From Phycisphaerae bacterium (GTDB lineage Bacteria > Planctomycetota > Phycisphaerae > Sedimentisphaerales > Anaerobacaceae), in contig JAUXAB010000006.1 of NCBI GenBank assembly GCA_030615025.1, positions 1 to 64,000 on the forward strand: DNA of 64,000 bases, in the 5' to 3' direction. Shown piece after piece: positions 25,104 through 35,082 of this stretch. Position numbers and translations under genes: made by a program. Position 1 is the stretch's first letter. Every line of letters starts with the position of its first letter. Below the pieces are notes generated by a model. It searched no databases. It saw nothing but the letters and a program-made list of their open reading frames with translations, and was not told the origin of the DNA.

Positions 25104-28100
25104 ATGGGAAAGCTAAACAGACATATCCAAACAGGGCCCACATGGTTAGCACGCATATTTACAATATTGGCAGTCTACTTCTTAACTGCAGGCAATACAT
25201 TTCACGTCGAATGTGTGGCGGGGGAACTGCCAGGGTGGGTCGAGAAGATTCGCAAGGACCATCCGAGACTTTTTTTCAATTCGCAGACATGGCCGGCTGT
25301 ACGTCAGCGTGCTCTCGGACCGGAACAGCAGTGGTACCTTTATATAAAGGGGCGTGTGGACCGGCTCATCAGGAGTACGAGCGGCAAGGATGTGCTCGAG
25401 GCAAGGGAATACGGCCAAGAGGCAGCATGGTCGGCGTTTGTGTATCGGATGATCGAGGAGCCGCAGTATCTCGAACTTTCGAAGAAATGTCTGGACGCGT
25501 CTCTGCGGTTCTATGATGAGTGCTTTAGTCAGAAAAAGAGCGTGAACTGGTACTCGACTTCGCGGGTTCACGCTACGTTGGCCTGGGACTGGCTCTATGA
25601 GGCTTTGTCGGAGACGGAGAGGCAGGATTACATGTCGAGGCTGGTGAGGGCCGTTGACAGGGTGCTCAAGGCCAGGCCGACTATCTATAGAGAGAACATG
25701 AGCGGGTACAGTAGCGGGTTCTACGGTGTGAAGAACTGCCAGTGGTTCATAGGATGCACGGCTTTCGGGACCGGGATAGAGCAAGACAAAGTAAACGAGT
25801 GGCTTCTGTGGGGACGGAATGAGAACATAAAGCTACTGGAACATAGACGCAAGGCTTGCGGGGATGATGGTGGCGGGGCATCACCAACACTTGGATATGT
25901 TTTAGGGGCATACCCATGGTCGGAGCAGAACTTCTTCTACACCTGGCTCTCGGCTACGGGGGAGAATATTGCACCTGACTGGCCGCACAGTGCTTGGCTG
26001 GCTAATTACGTGATATGGAACTGGATAGAGGCCGATGGCGGACCGTTGGAGTTCGGATACGGTGACCGGCCCCACACGAAGAACGCAATGCCAACGAACC
26101 AATTGTATACGCACATGGCGAACATTCGGCATCTCTACGGTAAGCAGCGGCCGAAAGAGGCGGCCCTGGCCAAACATGTGCAAGACTTGTTGCCTCAGAA
26201 ACGATACAGCAGTAGTTGGTTTATTTATCCTTTTCTGCTGACGAATCTTGATGATTCACCGGAGGCCTTCGAGCCGCAAGGACTGCCGAAGGCAAGGCAC
26301 TTCGAGAACATGGGGCAAATCATCATGCGGAGCGGAACGGGTCATAATGATACGTACTGCATGTTCTCGTGCGGCGGGATACTGGAGCAGCACAGACACT
26401 ATGATGCGCTGAATTTCGTGATTTATAACAAGGGCTTTCTGGCCCTGGACTCAGGGACACGTTACAAGGAGTTTGATAACGGCGAACATCTTGCAAACTA
26501 CTATGCACAGACGGTGGCCCACAATTGCGTCGTTATCCACCAGGCGGGCGAGCCACCGGCGCGATATTGGGGAGGCACGGTTGTCGGCAATCACGGTGGA
26601 CAGCATAAACAGCTCGGTTCGGTGGTCAAGGCCTTTGAGACAAACGACGACTATGTTTATGTTGCAGGAGACGCGACGGCGTGTTATCAGCACGGTGTAG
26701 TCAAAAAGGCCGGACAACCGTATTTGGGGGAGAAATGCACGCTGGTGACGCGGCAGATTGTGTTTCTGATTCCGAATCATTTCGTAGTTTTCGATCGAGT
26801 ACTGTTAATAGACGCGAACTACCGGAAGGATTGGCTCCTGCATACGGCTCACAAGCCGAAGATCAGTGGCAAGATGACCACGGCCGAGCACAACAAAGGC
26901 AGATTGTTGTGCAAAACGATTTTGCCGAAGGATGCTGTTTTGCAGGCGGTCGGAGGACCGGGCAAGGAGTTCTGGGCGGCGGGGAAGAACTGGGACATCG
27001 TACGGGATGGGTTGACGGAGGAAAACCTCGCTCTGATGGGTCAGTGGCGAGTTGAGGTCACACCGGGGCGAGTGAGGAAGAAAGACGTGTTCCTTCATGT
27101 GATACAGGTTGGAGGGCAAGGTCTTGAGAAGATGGACAAGACCGAACTGATTGAGGAAGGTGACGCTTGTGGTGTGAGGGTAGTAACGCCTCGGCAGGTA
27201 TGGGATGTCATATTCAATAGCACGGGAGCATTGGGCGGTTACATCAGGAGAATAGGTGAGGGACGGAGGATCGATAGGGACTTGGCGTCGAGCATCCAAA
27301 AGCAAGTGGGAATAGCATCAAGAATATATGGGGCTATGACTTACGAGCAGGCCAAGGCAAGGATACCCAAGAGAGAGTTGCCCGATTTCTGGGTTGGAGG
27401 AATGGAGAAACATGATAGACAACTGGCAAAAGTCAAGAACGGCAAAGTGGAGGTAATTGCGACAACACCAGGGGGCCGGCGGATACAGTTGGTGAGTTTT
27501 GGAGATCGCGAGCAAACCACCCGGAAGGCGAATTTCAACTCGGCTGTGGGAGGTCGACAGAAGTCGGCATACATTGATAAGGAGGCCAGGCAAAAACCTG
27601 TGATATTATTTGTAGGCCCTGTCCACGGGCACGAAGTAGAGGGACTTACAGGATTGGTGAATCTCATCACTATTATGGATACCGGCAAGGATCTGCAAGG
27701 AAAGGAACAAACGGAACTGCAAGAATTGGGTCGAAGATGTCGGCTGTTGATTATACCTGCTGGTAATCCAGACGGTATTGCAAGGCTGGAACCACAGTCG
27801 CTACATGGGATGGGCATCGAGGATTTGCGGTTCTGGGGACAGGGAACATGGAGCGACGATACGTTTTGTGGATGGCCGGAGAGCAAAAGGCAACATCCAA
27901 TGGTGGGGGACAACGTGGGATTTTTGGGATGTTATTTCAATGATGCCGGCATTAATCCGATGCACGACGAGTTCTTCTCGCCGATGGGGCCCGAGGCACC
28001 GGCTATTCTGAAGGTAGCCAAAGAAGAAGGTCCGGACCTGGCAGTATCACTCCACAGTCACGAGAGCAAGCCGGCTCTATTGCGACCGGCGTATGTGACC

Positions 28101-28397
28101 ACAGAGAAGCAGGAGGACATTCGTCAATTGGCTGTAGCGTACTACGCAATACTCCAAGAGCGAGGAATACCTCACGGAGACCTATTTGACCCAAGAGCTG
28201 AAGGCGGAACGTATCCATCACCGTTCAATCTGACCAGTGCCATATACCATGTGAGCGGGGCGAGCAGCTTCACGTTTGAGTGTCCACATGGATTGAGCAC
28301 CGATAGGGCATGTAAGGTGGAATTCGAGGAGATTCTTGATATTCAGCTTGCACTTTATGAGGCAATGATGCAACACGCGCTTGCTAAGAAGGGATAG
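25104..28397 (+). CDS. Exported heparinase II/III-like lyase fused to an M14-type metallopeptidase domain
   Basis: About 1,097 residues from the ATG at 25104, chosen for CGGAGG six bases upstream and the following signal sequence (IFTILAVYFLTAG). Residues about 60-370 are an alpha-helical toroid like heparinase/alginate lyases (WYSTSRVHATLAWDWLYEAL). About 400-760 is the heparinase II/III C-terminal beta domain, with GGILEQHRHYDALNF and TVAHNCVV, the usual His/Tyr region. About 800-1090 matches zinc carboxypeptidases of family M14: HGHE zinc ligands in GPVHGHEVEG, NPDG in AGNPDG, a third ligand in SLHSHES and a candidate catalytic Glu in FTFECPHG. The fusion suggests one exported protein acting on a uronate polymer that carries amide or peptide groups. 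The substrate is unknown. Confidence 0.8.
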   Translation: MGKLNRHIQTGPTWLARIFTILAVYFLTAGNTFHVECVAGELPGWVEKIRKDHPRLFFNSQTWPAVRQRALGPEQQWYLYIKGRVDRLIRSTSGKDVLEAREYGQEAAWSAFVYRMIEEPQYLELSKKCLDASLRFYDECFSQKKSVNWYSTSRVHATLAWDWLYEALSETERQDYMSRLVRAVDRVLKARPTIYRENMSGYSSGFYGVKNCQWFIGCTAFGTGIEQDKVNEWLLWGRNENIKLLEHRRKACGDDGGGASPTLGYVLGAYPWSEQNFFYTWLSATGENIAPDWPHSAWLANYVIWNWIEADGGPLEFGYGDRPHTKNAMPTNQLYTHMANIRHLYGKQRPKEAALAKHVQDLLPQKRYSSSWFIYPFLLTNLDDSPEAFEPQGLPKARHFENMGQIIMRSGTGHNDTYCMFSCGGILEQHRHYDALNFVIYNKGFLALDSGTRYKEFDNGEHLANYYAQTVAHNCVVIHQAGEPPARYWGGTVVGNHGGQHKQLGSVVKAFETNDDYVYVAGDATACYQHGVVKKAGQPYLGEKCTLVTRQIVFLIPNHFVVFDRVLLIDANYRKDWLLHTAHKPKISGKMTTAEHNKGRLLCKTILPKDAVLQAVGGPGKEFWAAGKNWDIVRDGLTEENLALMGQWRVEVTPGRVRKKDVFLHVIQVGGQGLEKMDKTELIEEGDACGVRVVTPRQVWDVIFNSTGALGGYIRRIGEGRRIDRDLASSIQKQVGIASRIYGAMTYEQAKARIPKRELPDFWVGGMEKHDRQLAKVKNGKVEVIATTPGGRRIQLVSFGDREQTTRKANFNSAVGGRQKSAYIDKEARQKPVILFVGPVHGHEVEGLTGLVNLITIMDTGKDLQGKEQTELQELGRRCRLLIIPAGNPDGIARLEPQSLHGMGIEDLRFWGQGTWSDDTFCGWPESKRQHPMVGDNVGFLGCYFNDAGINPMHDEFFSPMGPEAPAILKVAKEEGPDLAVSLHSHESKPALLRPAYVTTEKQEDIRQLAVAYYAILQERGIPHGDLFDPRAEGGTYPSPFNLTSAIYHVSGASSFTFECPHGLSTDRACKVEFEEILDIQLALYEAMMQHALAKKG

Positions 28398-28788
28398 GCA
28401 AGCCACTGTGGACGACCACTGCTCAAAGGAACGCGCCTGTTGGGCGTAGCTTGGAGGAACGGCTTGATTATAGATCCTTGGCGATACTCTTCTTCTTTCG
28501 ATTGAGGAGTGCGGCAATACCTTGCTATGTTGAGAACTTCGACTGACGACTCTTTACCAAATAGTTCAATTCTGGGTTTTGTAAGTATTTGTGGTTAAAT
28601 GATTAATGATTGTCAAATAAAGACTTATGATGCTGACCGAAGCGCAACCGAAGCGTGACAGTAGCCCAAAAGTGCATGTCTGTTGCAAATTCTGTTGCAA
28701 ATCGACGGCTCGGATTAATCCAAAGTAGTTTTAACAGCAATGGGGGTGTTGGCTACGCTGTAATTAAGACATAACAGGAAGCGAGAGG

Positions 28789-28815
28789 CGGAGAGGGCGG
28801 GATTCGAACCCGCCC
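28789..28815 (-). other. tRNA T-arm/acceptor scar, likely attachment-site remnant
   Basis: The minus strand reads GGGCGGGTTCGAATCCCGCC followed by CTCTCCGC, exactly a tRNA (Ser-like) T-stem, GTTCGAATC loop and start of the acceptor 3' strand. No D-arm, anticodon arm or 5' acceptor strand precedes it, so it is not a functional tRNA. Such 3' fragments are left by integrases that target tRNA genes. On the plus strand the same bases form a perfect 7-bp GC stem followed by TTTTT, so it may also act as a terminator. Confidence 0.6.
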
Positions 28816-29191
28816 TTTTTGTTAAATCCTATAAAACCACAGTTTAGAACGCAAGCCTTTTTTCTGTAACGGACTATGTACTACGATACGTTACTATTCG
28901 CATACGATTCCTACACTATTCGTAACTCGAAAAATAGGACAGTAGTAGGACGGTGGGGAAAAGGCGAGAAAGTATGTGGGCATGAGCGCATAGACATGGA
29001 CACTCCCCGTGAGTGTCCTCTGGAAGGCATCCTATCGAATCATCAAAAATAAAGGGATTGGGGGTGTATGGTGGACTATATTCTATCATACCTTTTGGAC
29101 GTTCATGAGAAATGCACTCATGTAGCCACATGGTTAAATGGTAGGCTTGAAATTACATTTGTTATGCCTGCTTTGAATAAAAGGGGTAGAG

Positions 29192-29347
29192 ATGCTCGAG
29201 AGGCTTAGAGTAGCGTTGAAACAACTGGTTTATGAAGCTGGGCCGACGGGGTTTAGTTTAGCCAGGGCTTTAGCAAAAGCAGAATTACCTGTGAGTGTGG
29301 TGGCATCGTCCATGACGCCTAACCGAATAGCGGGAATTCAGATGCGG
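29192..29347 (+). pseudogene. IS110-family transposase N-terminal fragment
   Basis: The frame reads RLRVALKQLVYEAGPTGFSL, then ARALAKAELPVSVVASSMTP. YEAGPTGF-x-L-x-R-x-L is the diagnostic segment of the DEDD domain of IS110-type transposases, where a T-D-R-D/R-D-A motif should follow; here the frame instead degrades after MTPNR. Only about 50 residues of a ~330-residue enzyme remain. Confidence 0.7.
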
Positions 29348-29648
29348 TACGGTTCTGGTTTACTTAACCGACATCTTCGTAAATCCTATACCTGTAACTG
29401 TCCCAAAGTGTGTGGTTGATGATTTTAGCCACAAGTTATTGTGGTTTAATCGGCCCCAAAAGCCCAGCAAGTTGTGTCTGGAAAATTTTCCCACAATCCG
29501 TGGGACAGTTATTATACCTAAAAAACTTGACTTGCCACAGGTAAATTACTATCTTCGAGGTAAATGAAGCACATCCAATTGAGGCTAAATCAAGACGGTT
29601 AAATGTGGCTCTTGGGAAATTAGATACAAAATAAACAGGAAATACAGA

Positions 29649-29792
29649 ATGTGTACAGAAGAGGACCATAAACGGCCTGCCCTACATGGCTGGCCTAGTT
29701 GGGAAGAATTCAACTGGGGTTTGGTATTAGGAATCTTATTGTATTTGCTTGTTTGGGCGGGCATTATTTGGCTTGTGTGTAAATTGTTTTGA
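29649..29792 (+). CDS. Small single-pass membrane protein (47 aa)
   Basis: ATG with AGGA about 9 bases upstream. It encodes a hydrophilic Trp-rich N-terminus (RPALHGWPSWEEFNW), one TM helix (LVLGILLYLLVWAGIIWLVC) and a short basic end. It lies 125 bases upstream of the sugar-phosphate transferase gene on the same strand. The clean soluble/TM partition and upstream signal support it as real. The family is unknown; a small partner of the polysaccharide machinery is only suggested by position. Confidence 0.5.
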   Translation: MCTEEDHKRPALHGWPSWEEFNWGLVLGILLYLLVWAGIIWLVCKLF

Positions 29793-29917
29793 AATGAATC
29801 AAATAGAATTCTTGAGACGTAGGTAATTCTACTGGCACAGAATAGCCAGAATCGCGAAGGTTTCTTGGGTAGGTCATTGATTTTAAATTGGCTCAAAATT
29901 AGGGTGGAGCAAACCAA

Positions 29918-31324
29918 ATGTTAAAAACATATGCGGCATATTTTTCCTTCCTTCGATCAATTATTGATATAGCAATTATCAATTGCGTTTGGATCACTGT
30001 TTACTATCTTCGTTTTTATTCCGGTGTTTTAAGTGTCACAAAAGGGATACCAGAACTTAAAGGTCATCTGATATTGATGGTGCCGATTGTATGTATTTGC
30101 TACTTGGGCTGCCTGTGGTCGGGGCTTTACAAACCTAAGCGTATTCAGAGTATCTTTAAGCAGTTTACTGATTTGTTGAAAGCTACCTTACTAAGTGGTT
30201 TGCTTGTACTGGCATTCTTTTATTACGTTAAGGACGAGCCTTATTCCAGAAAGCTTTTAATGCTTTTTGTAGCAATGCTGTTTCTGGGATTATCTTTTTC
30301 GCATCTATTGACAATGGTTATTTTGAGGTTTTTGCGCGAAAAAGGGTATAATCTGCGACATTACGCCGTCATAGGCACAGGGAAGAAAGGGCAACAACTG
30401 GTCCAGGATATTAAGCGTATGGGATGGTCAGGGCTGAAATGTGCTTTCTTTGTAGACAATGATCTCAATCGTATCGGAACTAAGTTGCTTGGCAGCCCCG
30501 TATACGGCCCTATTGAAAAAACTCCTGAATTAGCAAAGAATAATGAAATAGACGAGGTTTATCTTGCTCTATGCGGGGATGAAGCACAACAGGTCTATCC
30601 GGTTCTTGAATCACTCCAATACGCCGGTGTAACTATACGTATTATTCCTGATTGGGGTAATCTTATATCAATAAGCGAACCAGTAGTGGTGCCCATTGGC
30701 TCACAACTTCTATTTTCGGCTGCAAGTTCGCCATTAAGCGGCTACAACATCATTCTGAAGCGAATCTTTGATCTTGTGGTGGCACTTATACTCCTTATTA
30801 TAGTTTCGATTCCGATGTTGATAGTAGCTCTACTGATCAAACTTAGCAGTAAAGGTCCGGTTTTTTACAAACAGACCCGCGTGGGAATGAACCAAAAGGA
30901 ATTTAAAATACTGAAGTTTCGAACAATGAAAAGTAGTGTAGAAAAAGAAAGCGGCCCACAATGGACCAAGAACAACGATTCCAGGCGTACACTATTCGGA
31001 GCATGGCTACGACGCACAAGTCTTGATGAACTTCCCCAGCTTATAAATGTGGTAAAAGGCCAAATGAGTCTGGTTGGCCCCAGGCCCGAGCGTCCCGTCT
31101 TTGCAAAACAGTTCTCTAAAGAATATAAGAAATACATGCTCAGGCACAAGGTTAAGACGGGTATAACAGGATGGGCGCAAATAAATGGTTTTCGCGGCGC
31201 TACCTCCCTTAGGAAAAGGTTGTTGTATGACTTGTATTACACGAGAAACTGGTCTTTCGGGCTGGACATGTGGATTTTGTTGCAGACCCCATGGCATATT
31301 ATAAAAGGGGAAAATGCGTATTAA
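29918..31324 (+). CDS. Undecaprenyl-phosphate sugar-phosphotransferase (WbaP/EpsE-type)
   Basis: 468 residues of the polyprenyl glycosylphosphotransferase family, which starts polysaccharide assembly by moving a sugar-1-phosphate onto the lipid carrier. N-terminal TM helices (to about 115), a central Rossmann-like CoA-binding-type domain (HYAVIGTGKKGQQLV, about 150-250), a further TM helix (LVVALILLIIVSIPMLIVAL) and the catalytic bacterial sugar transferase domain with KRIFDLV, FYKQTRVGMN, KFRTMK, DELPQLINV, SLVGPRPERP and TGITGWAQINGFRG. It overlaps the downstream gene by 11 bases. This is the priming enzyme of the locus; sugar specificity is not readable. Confidence 0.93.
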   Translation: MLKTYAAYFSFLRSIIDIAIINCVWITVYYLRFYSGVLSVTKGIPELKGHLILMVPIVCICYLGCLWSGLYKPKRIQSIFKQFTDLLKATLLSGLLVLAFFYYVKDEPYSRKLLMLFVAMLFLGLSFSHLLTMVILRFLREKGYNLRHYAVIGTGKKGQQLVQDIKRMGWSGLKCAFFVDNDLNRIGTKLLGSPVYGPIEKTPELAKNNEIDEVYLALCGDEAQQVYPVLESLQYAGVTIRIIPDWGNLISISEPVVVPIGSQLLFSAASSPLSGYNIILKRIFDLVVALILLIIVSIPMLIVALLIKLSSKGPVFYKQTRVGMNQKEFKILKFRTMKSSVEKESGPQWTKNNDSRRTLFGAWLRRTSLDELPQLINVVKGQMSLVGPRPERPVFAKQFSKEYKKYMLRHKVKTGITGWAQINGFRGATSLRKRLLYDLYYTRNWSFGLDMWILLQTPWHIIKGENAY

Positions 31325-32849
31325 ACCTGCTTTAATACCGTCCTTTTTAAAGCAAGACCTTATTTACATCTCAATCTTGCTGACAATTGCATTGGTTATC
31401 GGCATATATCTAATTACCACAACAGTCGTTATCGCAAAAGATGGTGTGACGTTTATAGAGTATGCCAAAAATCTTGATATCGCCCCCACTAAAACAGTGA
31501 TAAACGAAGACCAGCACCCGGGTTATCCGGCAATGATTTTAGCCGTACATAAAATAATAGGATTCCTGAACGAAAATAATTCTGTATTTAGCTGGATTTA
31601 TTCAGCCCAGAGCGTGGCACTGATGTTTAGATTGCTTGCTATAGTAGTACTGTATTTTACAGGCAGACATTTAGTTGGACCAAGATTTACTTTCTGGGCC
31701 ATATTAATTCTTATCTTTCTTCCGAAGCCAGCCAGCTACGGAAGTGATGCCCTTAGTGATTGGCCACATCTTTTCTTCTTAGCATTTGCAATGTTGCTGT
31801 TGATACAAGCAGCAATACACAATAGATGGTGGTTATTCGGTTTTGCGGGAATATCTGCCGGCCTTGGGTATCTTGTCAGGCCTGAGTGTGCTCAGGCAGT
31901 TGTGTATGGCTGTTTGTGGTTGGTTTTGCAGTTGTTTTTTGCAAAGAGGAATCTGGCTAAAGCTAAAACACTGTTTGCCCTGGCCTTGCTGGTGACAGGT
32001 TTTTTACTTGCGGCCGGGCCATATATGAAGTTGAAAGGTGCTGTTTTCCCCAAAAAAAAGGTGGGCCAATTTGCAGCAAGTACTGAAATGTACAGAAGTG
32101 ACAAATCACCATTGCCAACCACTTCAGATACCACGTATAAAGCAGAGGGTATACCATCAGAAATTGCAACAGCCATTGGAAAACTATTTGCAAATATTGG
32201 CGAAACGTTAATGTGGTTTTTTGTGCCAGCTTGGTTAATTGGACTATTTATGTCTTTCAGACGAATAAGCCGTTATAAACCGGAACAGTTTTTAATAACT
32301 CTTCTTATCGCTTTGAACGTTTCCCTAATGCTATGGCTGTTTTGTAAAACCGACTACATGAGCGGAAGACACACACTGCCATTAGTGGTGTTTACAATTT
32401 TTTACATTCCGGTAGGCTTACATACATCGGCTTCCTGGCTTCAGCAGAGATTGTCTAAACAAAGCCAACAGGCAGATGTGAAGAAAGAAAATGCTCATTT
32501 TGGGTTTGTCGTTTTAGTCTCTATCGGAATTGCAATATGTACCCCCAAATTACTCCGCCCCCTTCACCATGACAAAATAATTTTCCGCAGAGCAACTCAA
32601 TGGCTCTCAGAAAATACTCTCGAGAGTGACCTTGTAGCAACACCGGATTTAAGAATCACTTTTTATTCGGAGCGTGAAGGTAATGATTATAAACATCATA
32701 CATTTTCAGAAAATGTTCAATACGTAGTAAGAGTGTACAAGAAAAAACCTCTGTCAGGCAATGATAATCTGCCCCGACAGGCTAATATCCTATATACTGA
32801 TGAATCAGATGATAAGTACAGGATTGATATATATAAGTCAGTCAACTAA
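31314..32849 (+). CDS. Multi-pass membrane glycosyltransferase (GT39/ArnT-like)
   Basis: 511 residues with about ten TM helices. The first periplasmic loop has EYAKNLDIAPTKTVINEDQH followed by PGYP, the acidic-loop pattern of polyprenyl-phosphate-dependent GT-C transferases. A soluble C-terminal part (about 430-511) follows the last TM. It likely adds a sugar to the polysaccharide or its lipid carrier on the periplasmic face. ATG is preceded by AAAAGGGG and lies inside the end of the sugar transferase gene. Its stop overlaps the convergent GT4 gene by 8 bases, so no terminator separates the two operons. Confidence 0.8.
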   Translation: MRIKPALIPSFLKQDLIYISILLTIALVIGIYLITTTVVIAKDGVTFIEYAKNLDIAPTKTVINEDQHPGYPAMILAVHKIIGFLNENNSVFSWIYSAQSVALMFRLLAIVVLYFTGRHLVGPRFTFWAILILIFLPKPASYGSDALSDWPHLFFLAFAMLLLIQAAIHNRWWLFGFAGISAGLGYLVRPECAQAVVYGCLWLVLQLFFAKRNLAKAKTLFALALLVTGFLLAAGPYMKLKGAVFPKKKVGQFAASTEMYRSDKSPLPTTSDTTYKAEGIPSEIATAIGKLFANIGETLMWFFVPAWLIGLFMSFRRISRYKPEQFLITLLIALNVSLMLWLFCKTDYMSGRHTLPLVVFTIFYIPVGLHTSASWLQQRLSKQSQQADVKKENAHFGFVVLVSIGIAICTPKLLRPLHHDKIIFRRATQWLSENTLESDLVATPDLRITFYSEREGNDYKHHTFSENVQYVVRVYKKKPLSGNDNLPRQANILYTDESDDKYRIDIYKSVN

Positions 32850-33963
32850 GCTTTCGTGCTACGTTTTGAATATACTTTTGCATCGTCTGCTGGTAAATAG
32901 AACGGTCAAATCTAAGTGCGTTGTTACGACATTTTTCGGCCACAAATTGTTGGCTTATTTTTTCGAAAAATAGAACTGCCCGGCGCAGAGATTCAGGAGT
33001 TTGTTCATAAAAAAATATTCCAGTAGCATTATCTTTTTGGGGTTCCGCTTGGTCTAAACCTTTAACTGTTTCCAACGCCCCCCCCTTGCCAAAAGCTATC
33101 ACAGGCTTTCCACAGGCTTGTGCCTCCAGCGGCACGATACCAAGGTCTTCCTCACTTGGGAACAATAAAGCTTTGCATTTTTTCATATATCCAGCTACTT
33201 CTTCATCACTGGCAGTTTCGACAAAAGAAACATTCGCTGCTGCCATACTTTCTAGACTATTCAGTTCATTGCCGTTTCCTACAATTAAGAGTTCTTGGTC
33301 TATAGTGCCAAAAGCATCAACAGCTATGTCTATTCTTTTGTAAGGTACCAATGCAGAAACAATGAGGTAATAGTCATCGTTGTCATCGGCGATGGTAAAT
33401 CGATCGCAGTCAACCGGCGGGTAAATCACCACAGAATCCCTGTTATAGGCTTGCCTTATTCGATTTTGAACATTTTTGCTGTTAGCTATGAAATGCGTTA
33501 CCCCAGATGTAGCCTTTCTATCCCAGTTCTTGAGGTAGTTCAATACGCATTCTGCCAGTAACCTTTTTGGCTGCCTTATTGTGTTTAAGTATACAGCTCG
33601 CATTTGCCAGGCGTATCGCATCGGCGTGTGGCAATAGCATATATGTGGCACACCTTCGGGCACCTTAACATCTTTTGCAACACAATGGCTAAAACTTAGA
33701 ATACAGTCATATCCACTCAAATCGAATCTTTGGATCGCGTTAGGAAAAAGCGGCAGGTAACGCCGAAACTTTTGTATATTACCTGGCAGTTGCTGGATAT
33801 ATGAGGTATAAATTTTGTGGGATTCTATCGTCTCTGATACAGAGCCCGGGAAGTGCACTAACGTGAAAATATCAGCATATTGATAAAGCTCACATGCTGC
33901 TTCAAGACAACGTTCTCCGCCCCGCATACCAGTCAGCCAGTCGCAGATAATAGCTATTTTCAC
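32842..33963 (-). CDS. Glycosyltransferase family 4 (WbaZ-like)
   Basis: 373 residues, GT-B fold. N-terminus [19 protein letters not shown] with the glycine loop, CYCHTPMRYAW typical of mannosyltransferases of the WbaZ group, and the C-terminal donor-binding motif PSEEDLGIVPLEAQACGKPV (E-x7-E) followed by IAFGKGG. It is cytoplasmic and transfers a nucleotide-activated hexose, perhaps mannose, to the growing repeat unit. It is the last gene of the minus-strand polysaccharide operon; its start overlaps the previous gene's stop (ATGA). Confidence 0.9.
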   Translation of the reverse strand: MKIAIICDWLTGMRGGERCLEAACELYQYADIFTLVHFPGSVSETIESHKIYTSYIQQLPGNIQKFRRYLPLFPNAIQRFDLSGYDCILSFSHCVAKDVKVPEGVPHICYCHTPMRYAWQMRAVYLNTIRQPKRLLAECVLNYLKNWDRKATSGVTHFIANSKNVQNRIRQAYNRDSVVIYPPVDCDRFTIADDNDDYYLIVSALVPYKRIDIAVDAFGTIDQELLIVGNGNELNSLESMAAANVSFVETASDEEVAGYMKKCKALLFPSEEDLGIVPLEAQACGKPVIAFGKGGALETVKGLDQAEPQKDNATGIFFYEQTPESLRRAVLFFEKISQQFVAEKCRNNALRFDRSIYQQTMQKYIQNVARKLS

Positions 33964-35042
33964 TTGTTGGCAACCTCTTTGAGAACTTCTAATAGCTGCT
34001 GTGCAGACTTTTCCCAGCTAAACATAGTGACTCGTTTTGATGCTTCCCCTATCAAAAACCTCTTCAGCTGTTCATCAGTTGCAACTTTGTATATACCGTT
34101 GGCAATACTATCAACATCATATGGATTAACATGATATGCTGCGTCGCCACACACTTCTAGCAAAGATGGTGTATTCGAAGTTACTACCGGGCACCCACAT
34201 GCCATAGCTTCTAAAGGAGGCAGACCAAAACCTTCATACAAGGAGGGAAGAACCAAGAAATCAGCATGCAACACATATTGTTTCAATACATTATCATCCA
34301 CATAACCGGTGAAATAGACCCTTTCCCTCAACCTATCCGCTTTAGCAATAACCGATTTATCGCCCGATATAAATCCCTCTTTGTTCCCAACTACTACCAT
34401 GTCATGTGGAATATTATTCTTTATTCGCACAAAAGCATCGAGAAGCCGTCCAAGGTTTTTATGAGGTTTGACATTCCCTACAGAAACAAAAAAGGGCTTT
34501 GAATGAGGAGAGGCTTTTTTTTGAAGGCCAAACCACGATTTGTCCACTCCATTATAAATAATATGGATTTTTTCTGCATTCCTTTTGGCCGTAAATTTTA
34601 ACAATTCATCTCTGGTGAACTTTGAAACACACAGAATAACATCAGCTTTATACATCACAGCTGCAAACATAATTTTGGCATAAAGTTTCTTATGTATTCC
34701 TTTAATAAACTGAGGCAGGGCAAGATGGCAAACATCATGAACTGTTACTACCAGTTTACCTCTATAAAATAACGGGATGTTGTAATGTGGTGACCAAAAA
34801 ACATCACAGTCGTTAATTTTTGAGGCCAATTGAAATTGTTCTTTTATTGAATAGATAGGGGCAGTAACATTTATAACCTGCAGTTGCTTAGACCAGTTAT
34901 ATCGGCTTAACTGATCGCGATCTCCAAGGATAGTCACTCTAAAACATCTTTTCTCCAGCAAACAAGGTAGCATATTTTGCAAATATGTACCAACACCAGA
35001 TGAATTAATCATTCTTGCATCGATATATAAATTTTTTTTCAT
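33960..35042 (-). CDS. Glycosyltransferase family 4
   Basis: 360 residues, GT-B fold. It starts with [20 protein letters not shown] (acceptor-domain loop), has the linker [20 protein letters not shown] and the donor motif [20 protein letters not shown] with [13 protein letters not shown]. It resembles mannosyl/rhamnosyl transferases such as MtfB. It overlaps the next gene by four bases and sits 40 bases after the GT2 gene. Confidence 0.9.
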   Translation of the reverse strand: MKKNLYIDARMINSSGVGTYLQNMLPCLLEKRCFRVTILGDRDQLSRYNWSKQLQVINVTAPIYSIKEQFQLASKINDCDVFWSPHYNIPLFYRGKLVVTVHDVCHLALPQFIKGIHKKLYAKIMFAAVMYKADVILCVSKFTRDELLKFTAKRNAEKIHIIYNGVDKSWFGLQKKASPHSKPFFVSVGNVKPHKNLGRLLDAFVRIKNNIPHDMVVVGNKEGFISGDKSVIAKADRLRERVYFTGYVDDNVLKQYVLHADFLVLPSLYEGFGLPPLEAMACGCPVVTSNTPSLLEVCGDAAYHVNPYDVDSIANGIYKVATDEQLKRFLIGEASKRVTMFSWEKSAQQLLEVLKEVANK

Positions 35043-35082
35043 GGTATATTATGGCCGCGGTTATCAAGGCGGAATTAGTGAA

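Larger units (their letters stand above)
28398..29648. other. Decayed mobile-element boundary region
   Basis: No intact gene is present. From start to end: about 240 bases without signal; a plus-strand frame with SVANSVANRR near 28680-28715, resembling tails of tyrosine recombinases; a tRNA 3'-end-like scar (28789-28815); then about 370 bases without features; an IS110 transposase fragment (29192-29347); and AT-rich sequence up to the small gene at 29649. Confidence 0.5.

Noticed and set aside
28789-28815. Complete tRNA-Ser gene
   Set aside because: The T-arm and acceptor 3' strand are perfect, but no D-arm, anticodon stem or matching 5' acceptor strand exists upstream.
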